Below, piece by piece: positions 11,353-18,507 of a DNA stretch of 57,038 bases. Positions within the stretch are counted from its first letter, which is position 1; the number at the start of each line of letters is the position of its first letter. The stretch comes from an uncultured bacterium (GTDB lineage: Bacteria; Actinomycetota; Coriobacteriia; Coriobacteriales; Coriobacteriaceae), in the NCBI GenBank assembly GCA_905215505.1, contig CAJMPU010000017.1, positions 1 through 57,038 of the forward strand, read 5' to 3'. Under the pieces are notes generated by a model. That model was not told the origin of the DNA. It did no database searches and saw only the letters and a program-made list of their open reading frames with translations. The position numbers and the translations under genes were made by a program.

Positions 11353-11377
11353 AAACCTGTCCCTTTTTGGCAGGTTT
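11353..11377. promoter_or_regulatory. Small inverted repeat upstream of the recombinase
   Basis: AAACCTG and CAGGTTT flank an 11-base loop, 20 bases before the recombinase start. It could be an operator or recombination half-site pair. Its AACCTGTCCC core also resembles the arm of the family C palindromes in this window, so it may be a repeat remnant. Confidence 0.4.
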
Positions 11378-11396
11378 ACAAGAAAGCGGGGATGAG

Positions 11397-12002
11397 ATGG
11401 CGACGGTGTACGGTTATGCGCGGGTGAGTTCGCGCGATCAGAATCTTAATCGGCAGCTGGATGCGCTGGGCGCCTATGGCGTGGGCTCGGCGAATATTTA
11501 TGCCGACCATGCGAGCGGCAAGGACTTCGATCGCCCGCGGTATCGCGATCTGCTGCACGTCCTGGGAGACGGGGACGTGCTGGTGGTGCTTTCTATCGAC
11601 CGACTTGGCCGTAATTACTCCGAGATTCTTGAGGAATGGCGACGCATTACCAAGGAGCTCGGGGTTGCCATTGTGGTGTTGGACATGCCATTGCTTGACA
11701 CGCGCGCCAGGGCCAGCGGCGCGCCGGATGTGACCAATACCCTGATTGCCGATATTGTGCTACAACTGCTGAGCTACGTGGCGCAGGTGGAGCGCGAGAA
11801 TATTCATCGGCGCCAAGCGGAGGGGATTGCAGCGGCGCGGGCGCGAGGGGTCCGTTTCGGTCGACCTCGCAAGCCGTGCCCTCCTCAGTTTGAGCTGGTA
11901 CGCGATAGCTATGAGGCAGGCGATATTACCCGCAGCCAGGCAGCAAAGTGCCTGGGCGTGTGCGTGGGGACGTTCGATCGCTGGATGCGCGAGGCGGGGT
12001 AG
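11397..12002 (+). CDS. Serine recombinase (resolvase/invertase family)
   Basis: A 201-residue small serine recombinase. The N-terminal catalytic domain begins YGYARVSSRDQNLNRQLDAL; by family comparison Ser11 is the residue that attacks DNA. The conserved LSIDRLGRNYSEI and VAQVERENIHRRQAEGI segments follow. The C-terminal 45 residues form a helix-turn-helix DNA-binding domain (ITRSQAAKCLGVCVGTFDRWM). Such proteins invert or resolve DNA segments or act in mobile elements. No other transposon gene is beside it. The ATG was chosen because the product then starts where the family starts. It lies in the block that separates rnr from smpB, consistent with an insertion. Inverted repeats typical of an invertible segment were not found nearby. 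Confidence 0.88.
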   Translation: MATVYGYARVSSRDQNLNRQLDALGAYGVGSANIYADHASGKDFDRPRYRDLLHVLGDGDVLVVLSIDRLGRNYSEILEEWRRITKELGVAIVVLDMPLLDTRARASGAPDVTNTLIADIVLQLLSYVAQVERENIHRRQAEGIAAARARGVRFGRPRKPCPPQFELVRDSYEAGDITRSQAAKCLGVCVGTFDRWMREAG

Positions 12003-12106
12003 GGGTTTGCGTCGCTTTGTCGCTTCCTGTTGCGATTCAAATTTTGATACGGTGGCGATGTCATTTGGGGCTACACTCGCTGATATTCAAAAAAGGAGGT
12101 AGGCCC

Positions 12107-12688
12107 TTGGCGCGCGTAAAACAAATAATCGGATGGACCGCGATCGTTCTGTTCGCTGCAACGCTGGCGGGCATCTGGGTGCTGACGGAGCAAAATGCGG
12201 TGGAGACGTCGTTGCTGAGCGAGTCCACCGCGCGTGTGGTGGAGGGTCAAGCTACGGGCGTACAGGCTGCCGATGTCGCGGGCGAAGCTCAGACCGAGAA
12301 CGGGATGACCGGGGGCACCGATTCGGCTGCTTCGAATGTCCGGTCTGGCCGACTTGCTTCCATTCGCATGTGGGTGGGCACGAACGTCCGTCGCGTTGCC
12401 CATACCGTAGAGTTTTTCTTCGTCGGATTGTTCGCCTCGGTGGTCGTGGTTTGCTTTTCCAGGCGTCCGTGGAGCGTATGCTCCCGTTGCGTGCCCGTGT
12501 TGCTCTTTTGCGCCGTCTGCTCCGTTGGCGATCAGGTACATAAGATCTTTGTTCCCGGCAGGCATTTCGACGTTATCGATTTAGGATTCGATGCTGCGGG
12601 CTATGTTACCGCGATGCTGTTGGTATTGCTGGCAGCGGTGTTGGTGCGCCATGCGACTCGGCCGATCGGCGCCCATGCGAGGCGCTAG
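12107..12688 (+). CDS. VanZ-like membrane protein (TTG start)
   Basis: A 193-residue membrane protein. It has an N-terminal membrane helix (IIGWTAIVLFAATLAGIWVL), a polar spacer of about 70 residues, and three more hydrophobic segments. The segment DQVHKIFVPGRHFDVIDLGFDAAGY matches the VanZ family pattern (acidic-x-x-His ... PGR ... D-hydrophobic-x-x-x-x-G). VanZ was first named in a teicoplanin resistance cluster; most relatives have no known role. The TTG start is supported by a strong AAAAGGAGG eight bases upstream; there is no ATG nearby in frame. The long polar spacer between helices 1 and 2 is longer than in most VanZ proteins. Confidence 0.65.
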   Translation: MARVKQIIGWTAIVLFAATLAGIWVLTEQNAVETSLLSESTARVVEGQATGVQAADVAGEAQTENGMTGGTDSAASNVRSGRLASIRMWVGTNVRRVAHTVEFFFVGLFASVVVVCFSRRPWSVCSRCVPVLLFCAVCSVGDQVHKIFVPGRHFDVIDLGFDAAGYVTAMLLVLLAAVLVRHATRPIGAHARR

Positions 12689-12810
12689 CCTTAAGACGAG
12701 ACATCGCGACTGCCTGCGCTTCGACATTGACTACAATAACGGCTGCAATCGCGAGTGGCCGTCGATGTGCAGTTTTCCAGACACCTGTTTTCTCTAAGAA
12801 AGGAAATCCC

Positions 12811-13170
12811 ATGACCGTACTGTTTGTTGAATATCCCAAGTGCTCGACCTGCAAAAAGGCCAAGGCGTGGCTGGACGAACACGGGGTAGAGTATATCGAC
12901 CGCGATATCGTTTTGGACAATCCCACGGCTGATGAGCTAGCGACCTGGATTGCTCGTTCGGGGCTGCCGGTGCGGCGCTTCTTTAATTCGTCGGGCATGA
13001 AATATCGAGAGCTGGGCCTGAAGGCGCGCCTGGATGCGGGCATGACGGATCGGGAGTGCTACGAGCTGCTGGCGACCGACGGCATGCTGGTCAAGCGTCC
13101 GCTGCTGGTGGGCGACGACTTTGTGATTCCCGGCTTTAGGGAATCGGCTTGGGCCGAGGCGTTGCTGTAG
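12811..13170 (+). CDS. ArsC/Spx-family thioredoxin-fold protein
   Basis: A 119-residue protein of the arsenate reductase / Spx / MgsR family. It starts with the redox motif YPKCSTCKKAKAWL, a CxxC as found in Spx-like regulators. Near residue 80 it has the family's KRPLLVGDDFVIPGF end segment. Such proteins are either thiol reductases or RNA polymerase-binding stress regulators; the sequence alone does not decide. No arsenic genes are nearby, so arsenate reduction is unlikely to be its main job. The ATG has AAGAAAGGA upstream. Confidence 0.85.
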   Translation: MTVLFVEYPKCSTCKKAKAWLDEHGVEYIDRDIVLDNPTADELATWIARSGLPVRRFFNSSGMKYRELGLKARLDAGMTDRECYELLATDGMLVKRPLLVGDDFVIPGFRESAWAEALL

Positions 13171-13215
13171 CGGCTGCGGAAAGTACGTCCCATTTCGAGT
13201 GCGGGCCTGCCCCAG

Positions 13216-13626
13216 TCAGTCCTTCAGCTGTGCCCATTCGTGCGGATCGTAGACCTTTACGTGCTTGTTGGGCTTGCCGCTCCAGTACTCCTCGTCCATA
13301 AAGGGCAGGTATGCCTGAATGCCGGGGCAGATAAAGGGAATCCGCTGCTGTTGCAGTCGCTCGCGCTGGCGCTGCTCCAGGCGCGCCTCGGATATGACGG
13401 TCGGCATGCCGGACAGCTCGACGAGGCTTGCCTGGATTCGCTTAAGGTCGGGGAGTCCCGCGTGCCATGACATCCGCATGATCAAAAAGGATGCACGGCG
13501 GTAGTTTGCCTGCATCACCGTGATGGCGGGGCGCAGTGTGGGATGGATTTTGTCCCGTTCGGGCCAAAGGTCAGCAGTGATCTCGAGGCCCAGGGTCTCC
13601 CATAGGTAATCAAGCTCTTCGTCCAT
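13216..13626 (-). CDS. Short unknown protein, likely a fragment of a larger regulator-like family
   Basis: A 136-residue minus-strand gene. The start ATG has GAGG upstream. The C-terminal half (RQRERLQQQRIPFICPGIQAYLPFM) resembles a segment seen in winged-helix proteins annotated as MarR-like, which usually carry 'IPF-(V/I)-x-PG-x-Q-x-YLP' and continue for another 70 to 100 residues with a DNA-binding domain. That later part is missing here. It may therefore be a truncated relative or a stand-alone form. The family link rests on memory of the motif and is weak. No function can be assigned. Confidence 0.5.
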   Translation of the reverse strand: MDEELDYLWETLGLEITADLWPERDKIHPTLRPAITVMQANYRRASFLIMRMSWHAGLPDLKRIQASLVELSGMPTVISEARLEQRQRERLQQQRIPFICPGIQAYLPFMDEEYWSGKPNKHVKVYDPHEWAQLKD

Positions 13627-13783
13627 GGCGCCTCGATATCTACGCGATCATTGATACTCCGATTGTGTTGCCTGATGCTATCGTTTTCACGGTAGAATCT
13701 GCCAACGGTTGACGGCTACCGCTCGCGGCGTTTTGCCCTTCGTGTGCAGCGGTCGGCTTCACAGGTCCTTCACGGGTTGGACT

Positions 13784-13807
13784 AAATTAGGCCAATTTGG
13801 CTGAATT
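13784..13807. promoter_or_regulatory. AT-rich palindrome upstream of the tRNA promoter
   Basis: AAATTAG-GCCA and TGGC-TGAATTT form an imperfect 24-bp palindrome ending 23 bases before the -35 box. It could be an upstream activating (UP-like) or operator element. Confidence 0.35.
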
Positions 13808-13829
13808 TTAAAAAAGTCAAAATTGGGGC

Positions 13830-13858
13830 TTGCGTCACGGCGGTACTTCCCGTATATT
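13830..13858 (+). promoter_or_regulatory. Promoter for the tRNA-Gln/tRNA-Glu pair
   Basis: TTGCGT (13830-13835) and TATATT (13853-13858) are separated by 17 bases and lie 44 bases before tRNA-Gln. The position and spacing fit a housekeeping sigma factor. Confidence 0.65.
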
Positions 13859-13902
13859 TCTTTCTTGCGCAAAGGCACAGCCGAGCGCAGCGATGCAGTC
13901 AT

Positions 13903-13976
13903 TGGGATGTCGTCTAATGGCAGGACAGCGGATTCTGGTTCCGTCAATGGGGGTTCGACTCCCTCCATCCCAGCCA
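13903..13976 (+). tRNA. tRNA-Gln (anticodon CUG)
   Basis: The acceptor stem TGGGATG pairs with CATCCCA, followed by discriminator G and an encoded CCA. The anticodon stem GCGGA/TCCGT closes a seven-base loop with CTG in the anticodon position. The T-arm has GGTTCGACTCC. Confidence 0.93.
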
Positions 13977-13993
13977 TTGCATTTGCTACATAT

Positions 13994-14070
13994 GGCCCGT
14001 TCGTCTAGCGGTTTAGGACGCCGCCCTCTCAAGGCGGAGATCACCAGTTCGAATCTGGTACGGGCTACCA
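13994..14070 (+). tRNA. tRNA-Glu (anticodon CUC)
   Basis: The acceptor stem GGCCCGT pairs with ACGGGCT (one G-T pair), with discriminator A and an encoded CCA. The anticodon loop is CCTCTCAA with CTC in position, reading GAG. It lies 17 bases after tRNA-Gln, so the two are co-transcribed. Confidence 0.93.
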
Positions 14071-14080
14071 AAATTGAACG

Positions 14081-14109
14081 CCCGGGCCTCGTAAGAGACC
14101 CGGGTTTTG
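14081..14109 (+). terminator. Terminator after the tRNA pair
   Basis: CCCGGGcCTC pairs with GAGaCCCGGG around GTAA, followed by TTTT. Confidence 0.75.
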
Positions 14110-14167
14110 TGTATTGACCGATATTTAAGGCGCGCGTTGAGTCTGCCGCCCGGACCGAGGAGTTGTC

Positions 14168-15085
14168 ATGGACCTGCCTATCAGCTTGGAAGACATCACG
14201 TATGCCGAGAACTATCTGGCGCAGGGCGACCTGGCTACGGCGACGCCGCTGTTGGAGCGTCTGGTGGAGCTCGCCGAGGAGTATATCGACGCCGAGTGCA
14301 AGACGGAGGAGAAGCGCCAGTACTTTAGCTTCGACAGCAAGTTTGAGCGCCTGGCCTATCGCCGCGTGGAGAAGGATCCGCGCGAGCTGGTGCAGGTCGA
14401 GGTTCCCTTTGACCGCCTGTACTCCGACATGGCGTTTGCCTACATTCGCCAGCAGGATTATGTGAGTGCTCGGAATGCCCTGATGCAGGCCGTGCGTTGG
14501 GATCCCATGAACTGCAACTATCGCTTGGACTTGGCCGAGCTGTTCCGCGCGCTCGAGGACAAGCAGGAGTGGGCATCGCTCTCGTTCTCGGTGCTGGAGC
14601 GCGCGAGCGACGGTAAGTGCGCCGCACGCGCCTACACCAATTTGGGTCAGTACTTCTTGGAGCCCGAGACCGAGAACATTTCGGCTGCCGTGGGCTGCGC
14701 GCGTCTGGCGCTGCGCCTGGCGCCCAACGATGCGCATACGACGCGCCTGCTCAACAAGATCCATACCACCTATCCGGATGCCGCGGACGAGAGTGACGAC
14801 CATGTGATGGGTGAGCTCGCCCTGCAGGGCGTGCCGACCTCGCCTTCGGCCGAGATCGCCATCTGCCTGATCATGTGCGCGACCGATGCTGCAAGCGACG
14901 GCGACAAGCAGGAGGCTACGCGCCTGACGGTCCGTGCCCGCGACCTGGTGGGCGAAGAGGCGTGCGCGGCGATTATCAAGCTGGTGCGCGAGAGTGATGC
15001 CGAGCTTAACGCCGAGCGCAAGGCAAAGCGCGAGGCTGCGGGCTCAAACGCCGATGGCGCCAAGGAGGCCGGCGATGCCCAGTAA
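14168..15085 (+). CDS. TPR-like repeat protein of unknown role, upstream of smpB
   Basis: A 305-residue soluble protein with helical repeats of the tetratricopeptide type. Recognisable repeat stretches are YAENYLAQGDLATATPLLERL near residues 12-32, AFAYIRQQDYVSARNALMQAVRWDP near 98-122, and a later segment around residues 150-190. The last 30 residues are charged and Ala-rich. TPR proteins serve as protein-binding scaffolds. The gene overlaps smpB by 11 bases, which suggests they are translated together and hints at a link to ribosome rescue, although that is inference. The start ATG follows a GAGGAG sequence. Confidence 0.75.
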   Translation: MDLPISLEDITYAENYLAQGDLATATPLLERLVELAEEYIDAECKTEEKRQYFSFDSKFERLAYRRVEKDPRELVQVEVPFDRLYSDMAFAYIRQQDYVSARNALMQAVRWDPMNCNYRLDLAELFRALEDKQEWASLSFSVLERASDGKCAARAYTNLGQYFLEPETENISAAVGCARLALRLAPNDAHTTRLLNKIHTTYPDAADESDDHVMGELALQGVPTSPSAEIAICLIMCATDAASDGDKQEATRLTVRARDLVGEEACAAIIKLVRESDAELNAERKAKREAAGSNADGAKEAGDAQ

Positions 15086-15545
15086 GCGCGAGCGCAAGCT
15101 CATTTCCAAGAATCGCTCGGCACATCACGAGTACTTTATCGATGAGACGTTTGAGTGCGGTATTGAGCTGAGCGGTACCGAAGTCAAGTCGATTCGCGAG
15201 CGCGCGTGCCAGATTACCGATACCTTTGCACTGATTCGTGGCGGGGAGTGCTGGCTCGTCGGCCTACATATCCACCCTTATAGCCATGGTGGCGTGTGGA
15301 ATCGCGATCCCGACCGTCGGCGCCGTCTGCTGCTGCACCGCAAGGAGATCGACTTTCTTGACGGCAAACTTCGCAACCGTGGTTATGCGCTGGTTCCGTT
15401 GGAGCTCTACTTTAATACCGACGGCCGCGTAAAGCTGCTGCTGGGCCTGGGCCGAGGCAAAAAGCTCTACGACAAGCGCGAGGACATGGCCAAACGCGAT
15501 GTTCAACGCGAGATTGACCGCGCCCTCAAGGAACGCAACCGCTGA
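15075..15545 (+). CDS. smpB: SsrA-binding protein SmpB
   Basis: SmpB carries tmRNA to stalled ribosomes in trans-translation. The 156-residue product has the family landmarks ISKNRSAHHEYFIDETFECG near the start, GTEVKSIR, the WNRDPDRRRRLLLHRKEI motif (family: H-xx-R-xRKLLLH) and the basic tail KREDMAKRDVQREIDRALK. AAGGAGG lies inside the end of the upstream TPR gene and the two overlap by 11 bases. The tmRNA gene itself was not found in this window. The usual neighbour rnr lies 3.9 kb upstream. Confidence 0.96.
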   Translation: MPSKRERKLISKNRSAHHEYFIDETFECGIELSGTEVKSIRERACQITDTFALIRGGECWLVGLHIHPYSHGGVWNRDPDRRRRLLLHRKEIDFLDGKLRNRGYALVPLELYFNTDGRVKLLLGLGRGKKLYDKREDMAKRDVQREIDRALKERNR

Positions 15546-15557
15546 CCGTCCTTCATA

Positions 15558-15624
15558 AGTTGCGGTGGAATACGGACTGTTTTGCCTGTTTGAGGGGCTA
15601 TTCAGTCCCTATTTCACCGCAGCT
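15558..15624. repeat. Family B palindromic repeat, copy B1
   Basis: A 67-bp element with 22-bp inverted arms. The left arm begins AGTTGCGGTGGAATACGG and the right arm ends TATTTCACCGCAGCT. The loop is 23 nt. It starts 13 bases after the smpB stop codon. A second copy with the same arm and loop lengths is at 39138-39204. There is no T-tract, so it is probably not a simple terminator. Confidence 0.88.
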
Positions 15625-15751
15625 GCGGGTGTCTCATCTTTCTTACTGTTCTGACACATATGTTTCAAAGGCGGCGTCCGTTATGGGCGCTGCCTTTTTT
15701 GTGGGTACATACATCCATGAGGTTCCAACCCGGGTTAGGGGAGTGATTGTT

Positions 15752-16255
15752 ATGGACAAAACTGCGTTCTTTACCATGCCGAGCGGTCTGTACGTGGTGA
15801 GCGCCGCGGCAGACGGGCTGCGCGCCGGCTGCGTCATCAACACTGCGGTGCAGGTGACGTCCATGCCGCCGCGCATTTCGGTTGCCGTGAACAAGGACAA
15901 CGTCACCTCGGGCGTCATCGCTTCGGCCAAAGCGTTCGCGCTGACCGTGATCGATCAGACCGCCGATATGCTCTACATCGGTAACTTTGGGTTCCGCACC
16001 AGCAGCGATTATGACAAGTTTGCCAAATACGAGACCCGCGAGACGGCTCTGGGCATGCCCTATGTGCCCGAGCACGCGGCGGCCCTGTTTAGCTGCCATT
16101 TGATCGACACTGTGGATGTTGGCACGCATCTACTGTTTATCGGCGAGGTCGAGGATGCCGAGCGCTTGAGTGACGAGACGCCGCTCACCTACGATTACTA
16201 CCATAAGGTCCTGAAGGGCAAGACGCCTCCGAAGGCGTCCTCGTATCAAGGCTAG
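15752..16255 (+). CDS. Flavin reductase-like FMN-binding protein
   Basis: A 167-residue protein of the flavin reductase-like domain family (flavoredoxin, HpaC/FMN-reductase type). The start MDKTAFFTMPSGLYVVSA and the segment AGCVINTAVQVTSMPPRISVAVNK are typical of the FMN-binding split barrel; VGTHLLFIGEVEDAERL near the end carries the conserved His and Glu/Asp of this family. It most likely binds FMN and passes electrons from NAD(P)H. A rubredoxin gene follows after 89 bases, which suggests the two form an electron-transfer pair, for example in oxygen or peroxide removal. The ATG has AGGGGAG upstream. Confidence 0.86.
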   Translation: MDKTAFFTMPSGLYVVSAAADGLRAGCVINTAVQVTSMPPRISVAVNKDNVTSGVIASAKAFALTVIDQTADMLYIGNFGFRTSSDYDKFAKYETRETALGMPYVPEHAAALFSCHLIDTVDVGTHLLFIGEVEDAERLSDETPLTYDYYHKVLKGKTPPKASSYQG

Positions 16256-16272
16256 AAATGTTTTAAAAATAC

Positions 16273-16300
16273 TTGCATTATATTATTGAGAATCTATACT
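16273..16300 (+). promoter_or_regulatory. Promoter for the rubredoxin gene
   Basis: TTGCAT (16273-16278) and TATACT (16295-16300) with a 16-base AT-rich spacer, 45 bases before the rubredoxin start. This suggests that the rubredoxin has its own promoter in addition to any read-through. Confidence 0.6.
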
Positions 16301-16344
16301 GATAAATGAAGTACATCACCAGTCGCGTTTGAGAGGAGAACATC

Positions 16345-16488
16345 ATGGCTGAGGAGAAGAAGACGTATAAGTTCGTGTGCGTCGTTTGCGGTTACGAGGT
16401 TGAGGTCGATACGCCCGAGCTGCCCGAGGATTATGTGTGCCCGGTGTGCGGCGTCGGTCCCGATCAGTTTGAGCTCGTTGAGGAGTAG
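16345..16488 (+). CDS. Short rubredoxin
   Basis: A 47-residue iron protein with two CxxCG knuckles: FVCVVCGYEVEV and YVCPVCGVGPDQF. These four cysteines bind a single iron in rubredoxins, small one-electron carriers in anaerobes. Classical rubredoxins are 52 to 54 residues; this one lacks several residues of the loop between the knuckles (the usual DPxxGDPxxGIxPGT stretch is replaced by a short acidic link), so it is a trimmed, rubredoxin-like version. The ATG has GAGAGGAG upstream and lies 89 bases after the flavin reductase. A terminator follows. The acidic surface would suit docking to a basic partner; this is inference. Confidence 0.9.
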   Translation: MAEEKKTYKFVCVVCGYEVEVDTPELPEDYVCPVCGVGPDQFELVEE

Positions 16489-16527
16489 CTCGCAGACACA
16501 CGGCGAAAGCCGAACATAGCTCTGTCC

Positions 16528-16564
16528 AAGGGCCTCGGTCGAATTCTCGGCCGGGGCCCTTTTC
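16528..16564 (+). terminator. Terminator after rubredoxin
   Basis: AAGGGCC and GGCCCTT arms with further CGG/CCG pairing inside, followed by TTTT. Confidence 0.75.
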
Positions 16565-16630
16565 CTCCGCCCCCAAGGGATCACGGTTGCTGTTGACCGA
16601 TCCTGTCTGTTGTGAGTCCGACCGACCTTT

Positions 16631-16769
16631 TGTCTCAATCTGTAACATCTAACGGTGGAAATTGGGCCCACTTGTTACATATCGAGACAAACCAAAACCG
16701 TCCGGCAGAAGATCTCAATCTGTAACATCTAGACATCGAAAGCGGGTCTAGATGTTACGGATCGAGACG
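16631..16769. repeat. Family A palindromic repeat array, units A1-A2
   Basis: A1 (16631-16689) and A2 (16711-16769) are both 59 bp. Left arms read TGTCTCAATCTGTAACA and GATCTCAATCTGTAACA; right arms read TGTTACATATCGAGACA and TGTTACGGATCGAGACG. The linker is 21 nt. In A2 the core itself is palindromic (TCTAGAC ... GTCTAGA). The array fills the space between the rubredoxin terminator and the end of mntH, where transcription converges. Confidence 0.92.
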
Positions 16770-16795
16770 TTTGCCTGAGTAGGTGCCCCGCCCCA

Positions 16796-18052
16796 TTACA
16801 TCCCTGTCAACAACACGACATCGAGAATCGTCACGATGGCACCGATCCCTACGAGCAGCGCGTTGAGTGGACGCGAATTGGCGTATTTGCCCATGACGCG
16901 GGGTGAACTGGTGAGCCGTATGAGCACAAAGACCGTAATCGGTAGCTGAAGCGACAGCAGTGCCTGACTCCAGATGAGACCTTCAAAAGGATTTGGGACG
17001 ACCAGGCACGCCGTCACTGCGCCGACGAAACAGGCCGCCACCCCGATCGAGGAATGTCGGTCGTGGATATCGTATTCCTCGTCGAACATGCCCGCAGTGA
17101 TGGTCCCCGCCGCCATGCCCGCTGTCACGCTGCTCGATAGTCCCGCGAACAGCAGCGCTACCGCAAAGATGGTCGAGCTCGCCGGGCCCAGAATGGGGGA
17201 GAGCGTGGCCGCTGCGACGGCGAGGTCGTCTACGACCATGCCGTGCGCAAAGAAGGTCGTTGCGGCCAGGATGACCATGGCCGAGTTGATTGCCCAGCCC
17301 ACGCCCATCGAAAAGAGCGTGTCGAAGAGCTCGTAGCGCAGACGCTCTTCGATAACCTGCTCGCCTTGGCCTTCGAAGTGCATGGATTGGATGACCTCGG
17401 AGTGCAGAAAAAGGTTGTGTGGCATAACGACCGCACCCAGGACACTCACGATAATCGCGGCAGAGCCAGTGGGCATACTGGGCGTGATCCAGCTTGCGGC
17501 GGCTTGCGGCCAGTCGACCTTGACTAGTGCAAGCTCGGCCAAAAACGAGAGTCCTACCACGCCTACGAAGGCGATGATCCAGCGTTCGGCTCGCTTGTAG
17601 GAGTTCGTCATGAGCATCGCCATCGATATTGCCGCCACGATGACGCAGCCCGCACGCACGGGCAGCCCAAAGAGCATTTGAAGGGCAATCGCGCCGCCCA
17701 GGACTTCGGCCATGGCGGTGGCGATGGTCGCGAGATAGGCGCTGCCGAGCACCGCGCGTCCCACGATGCGGGGGAGAAAGCGGGTCGTGGCCTCGGCAAG
17801 GCAGGCGCCCGTGGCGATGCCCAAGTGCGCCGCGTTGTGCTGCAGCACGATGAGCATAATCGTGGACAGCGTGACGATCCACAGCAGCGCGTAGCCAAAC
17901 TGCGAGCCCGCGGCCATATTGGAGGCCCAGTTGCCCGGGTCGATAAAGCCGACGGTCACGAGCAGCCCGGGGCCGATATGCCGCGCAATGTCTAGGCCTC
18001 CGTGACCGCCGGTGCGCCGGGAACCAAAGTGTTGTTTGAGATGGTTGAGCAT
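16796..18052 (-). CDS. mntH: NRAMP family manganese/divalent metal importer
   Basis: A proton-coupled importer of Mn2+ (and Fe2+) in the cytoplasmic membrane. The 418-residue protein has about eleven membrane helices. Helix 1 has the metal-binding DPGN motif (VGFIDPGNWASNMAAG) and helix 6 has MPHN (GAVVMPHNLFLHSEVIQ), whose methionine is known in this family to favour Mn2+ over Ca2+ and Mg2+. The start was set at the ATG with AGGAG seven bases upstream; an in-frame start 12 codons earlier lacks such a site. Family A repeat arrays lie on both sides, and a possible MntR-type palindrome precedes the gene. Confidence 0.93.
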   Translation of the reverse strand: MLNHLKQHFGSRRTGGHGGLDIARHIGPGLLVTVGFIDPGNWASNMAAGSQFGYALLWIVTLSTIMLIVLQHNAAHLGIATGACLAEATTRFLPRIVGRAVLGSAYLATIATAMAEVLGGAIALQMLFGLPVRAGCVIVAAISMAMLMTNSYKRAERWIIAFVGVVGLSFLAELALVKVDWPQAAASWITPSMPTGSAAIIVSVLGAVVMPHNLFLHSEVIQSMHFEGQGEQVIEERLRYELFDTLFSMGVGWAINSAMVILAATTFFAHGMVVDDLAVAAATLSPILGPASSTIFAVALLFAGLSSSVTAGMAAGTITAGMFDEEYDIHDRHSSIGVAACFVGAVTACLVVPNPFEGLIWSQALLSLQLPITVFVLIRLTSSPRVMGKYANSRPLNALLVGIGAIVTILDVVLLTGM

Positions 18053-18112
18053 GGTGCGCTCCTGTGTGCCGTTTGCTTGACGCCGCAAAGGATACCCGTT
18101 TTAAGCTTAAAA

Positions 18113-18128
18113 GTTAACCAAGACTAAC
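18113..18128. promoter_or_regulatory. Possible metal-regulator (DtxR/MntR-type) operator of mntH
   Basis: GTTAACCAAGACTAAC has inverted outer GTTA/TAAC halves in an AT-rich stretch 61 bases before the mntH start. The position suits a metal-responsive repressor site; the match to a known consensus is only partial. Confidence 0.35.
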
Positions 18129-18173
18129 AAAATTGTTGTATTTGAATGGGATGGTGAAAGGGGGCTGCCGAAA

Positions 18174-18325
18174 TGTCTCGATCTGTAACAACTAGGGATG
18201 GAAATTGGGCCTAGGTGTTACAGATCGAGACAGGAAGAAATGGTCCTATGGAATGTCTCTCGAAAACATCTCAATCTGTAACAGTTAGTCGTCGTAATTG
18301 GGCCTTCCTGTTACAGATTGAGATG
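18174..18325. repeat. Family A palindromic repeat array, units A3-A4
   Basis: A3 (18174-18232) and A4 (18267-18325) are each 59 bp. Arms read TGTCTCGATCTGTAACA / TGTTACAGATCGAGACA and CATCTCAATCTGTAACA / TGTTACAGATTGAGATG; in A4 both ends carry matching compensating changes. The linker is 34 nt, longer than in other pairs. The array lies between the divergent starts of mntH and gltB. The rest of the gap (18326-18507) shows no clear promoter. Confidence 0.92.
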
Positions 18326-18507
18326 TTTGAAGTGGTGAGCTAACAGGCCGAACTTGGGGCCTATGTTGTCGCCCTTGAGGTCGGCGGTGTCCACTCGTAG
18401 GGCGTGCGTTACGCAATTGTTTCGAAACGGGCAGGAAACACAACGGATCGGCGATACTTCTAGTATGCCTATTCAACTGACTGTCTAACACCAAGGGGAG
18501 GATCGCG

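Noticed and set aside
13643..13900. A small RNA or extra tRNA in the gap before tRNA-Gln
   Set aside because: No cloverleaf and no clear terminator were seen there apart from the tRNA promoter. A TTGCCT/TAGAAT pair at 13668-13698 has a 19-base spacing, too wide to support.
15546..15751. tmRNA (ssrA) next to smpB
   Set aside because: No ANDxxLAA-like tag coding stretch or alanine tRNA-like ends were seen; the region holds the family B palindrome and the flavin reductase leader.
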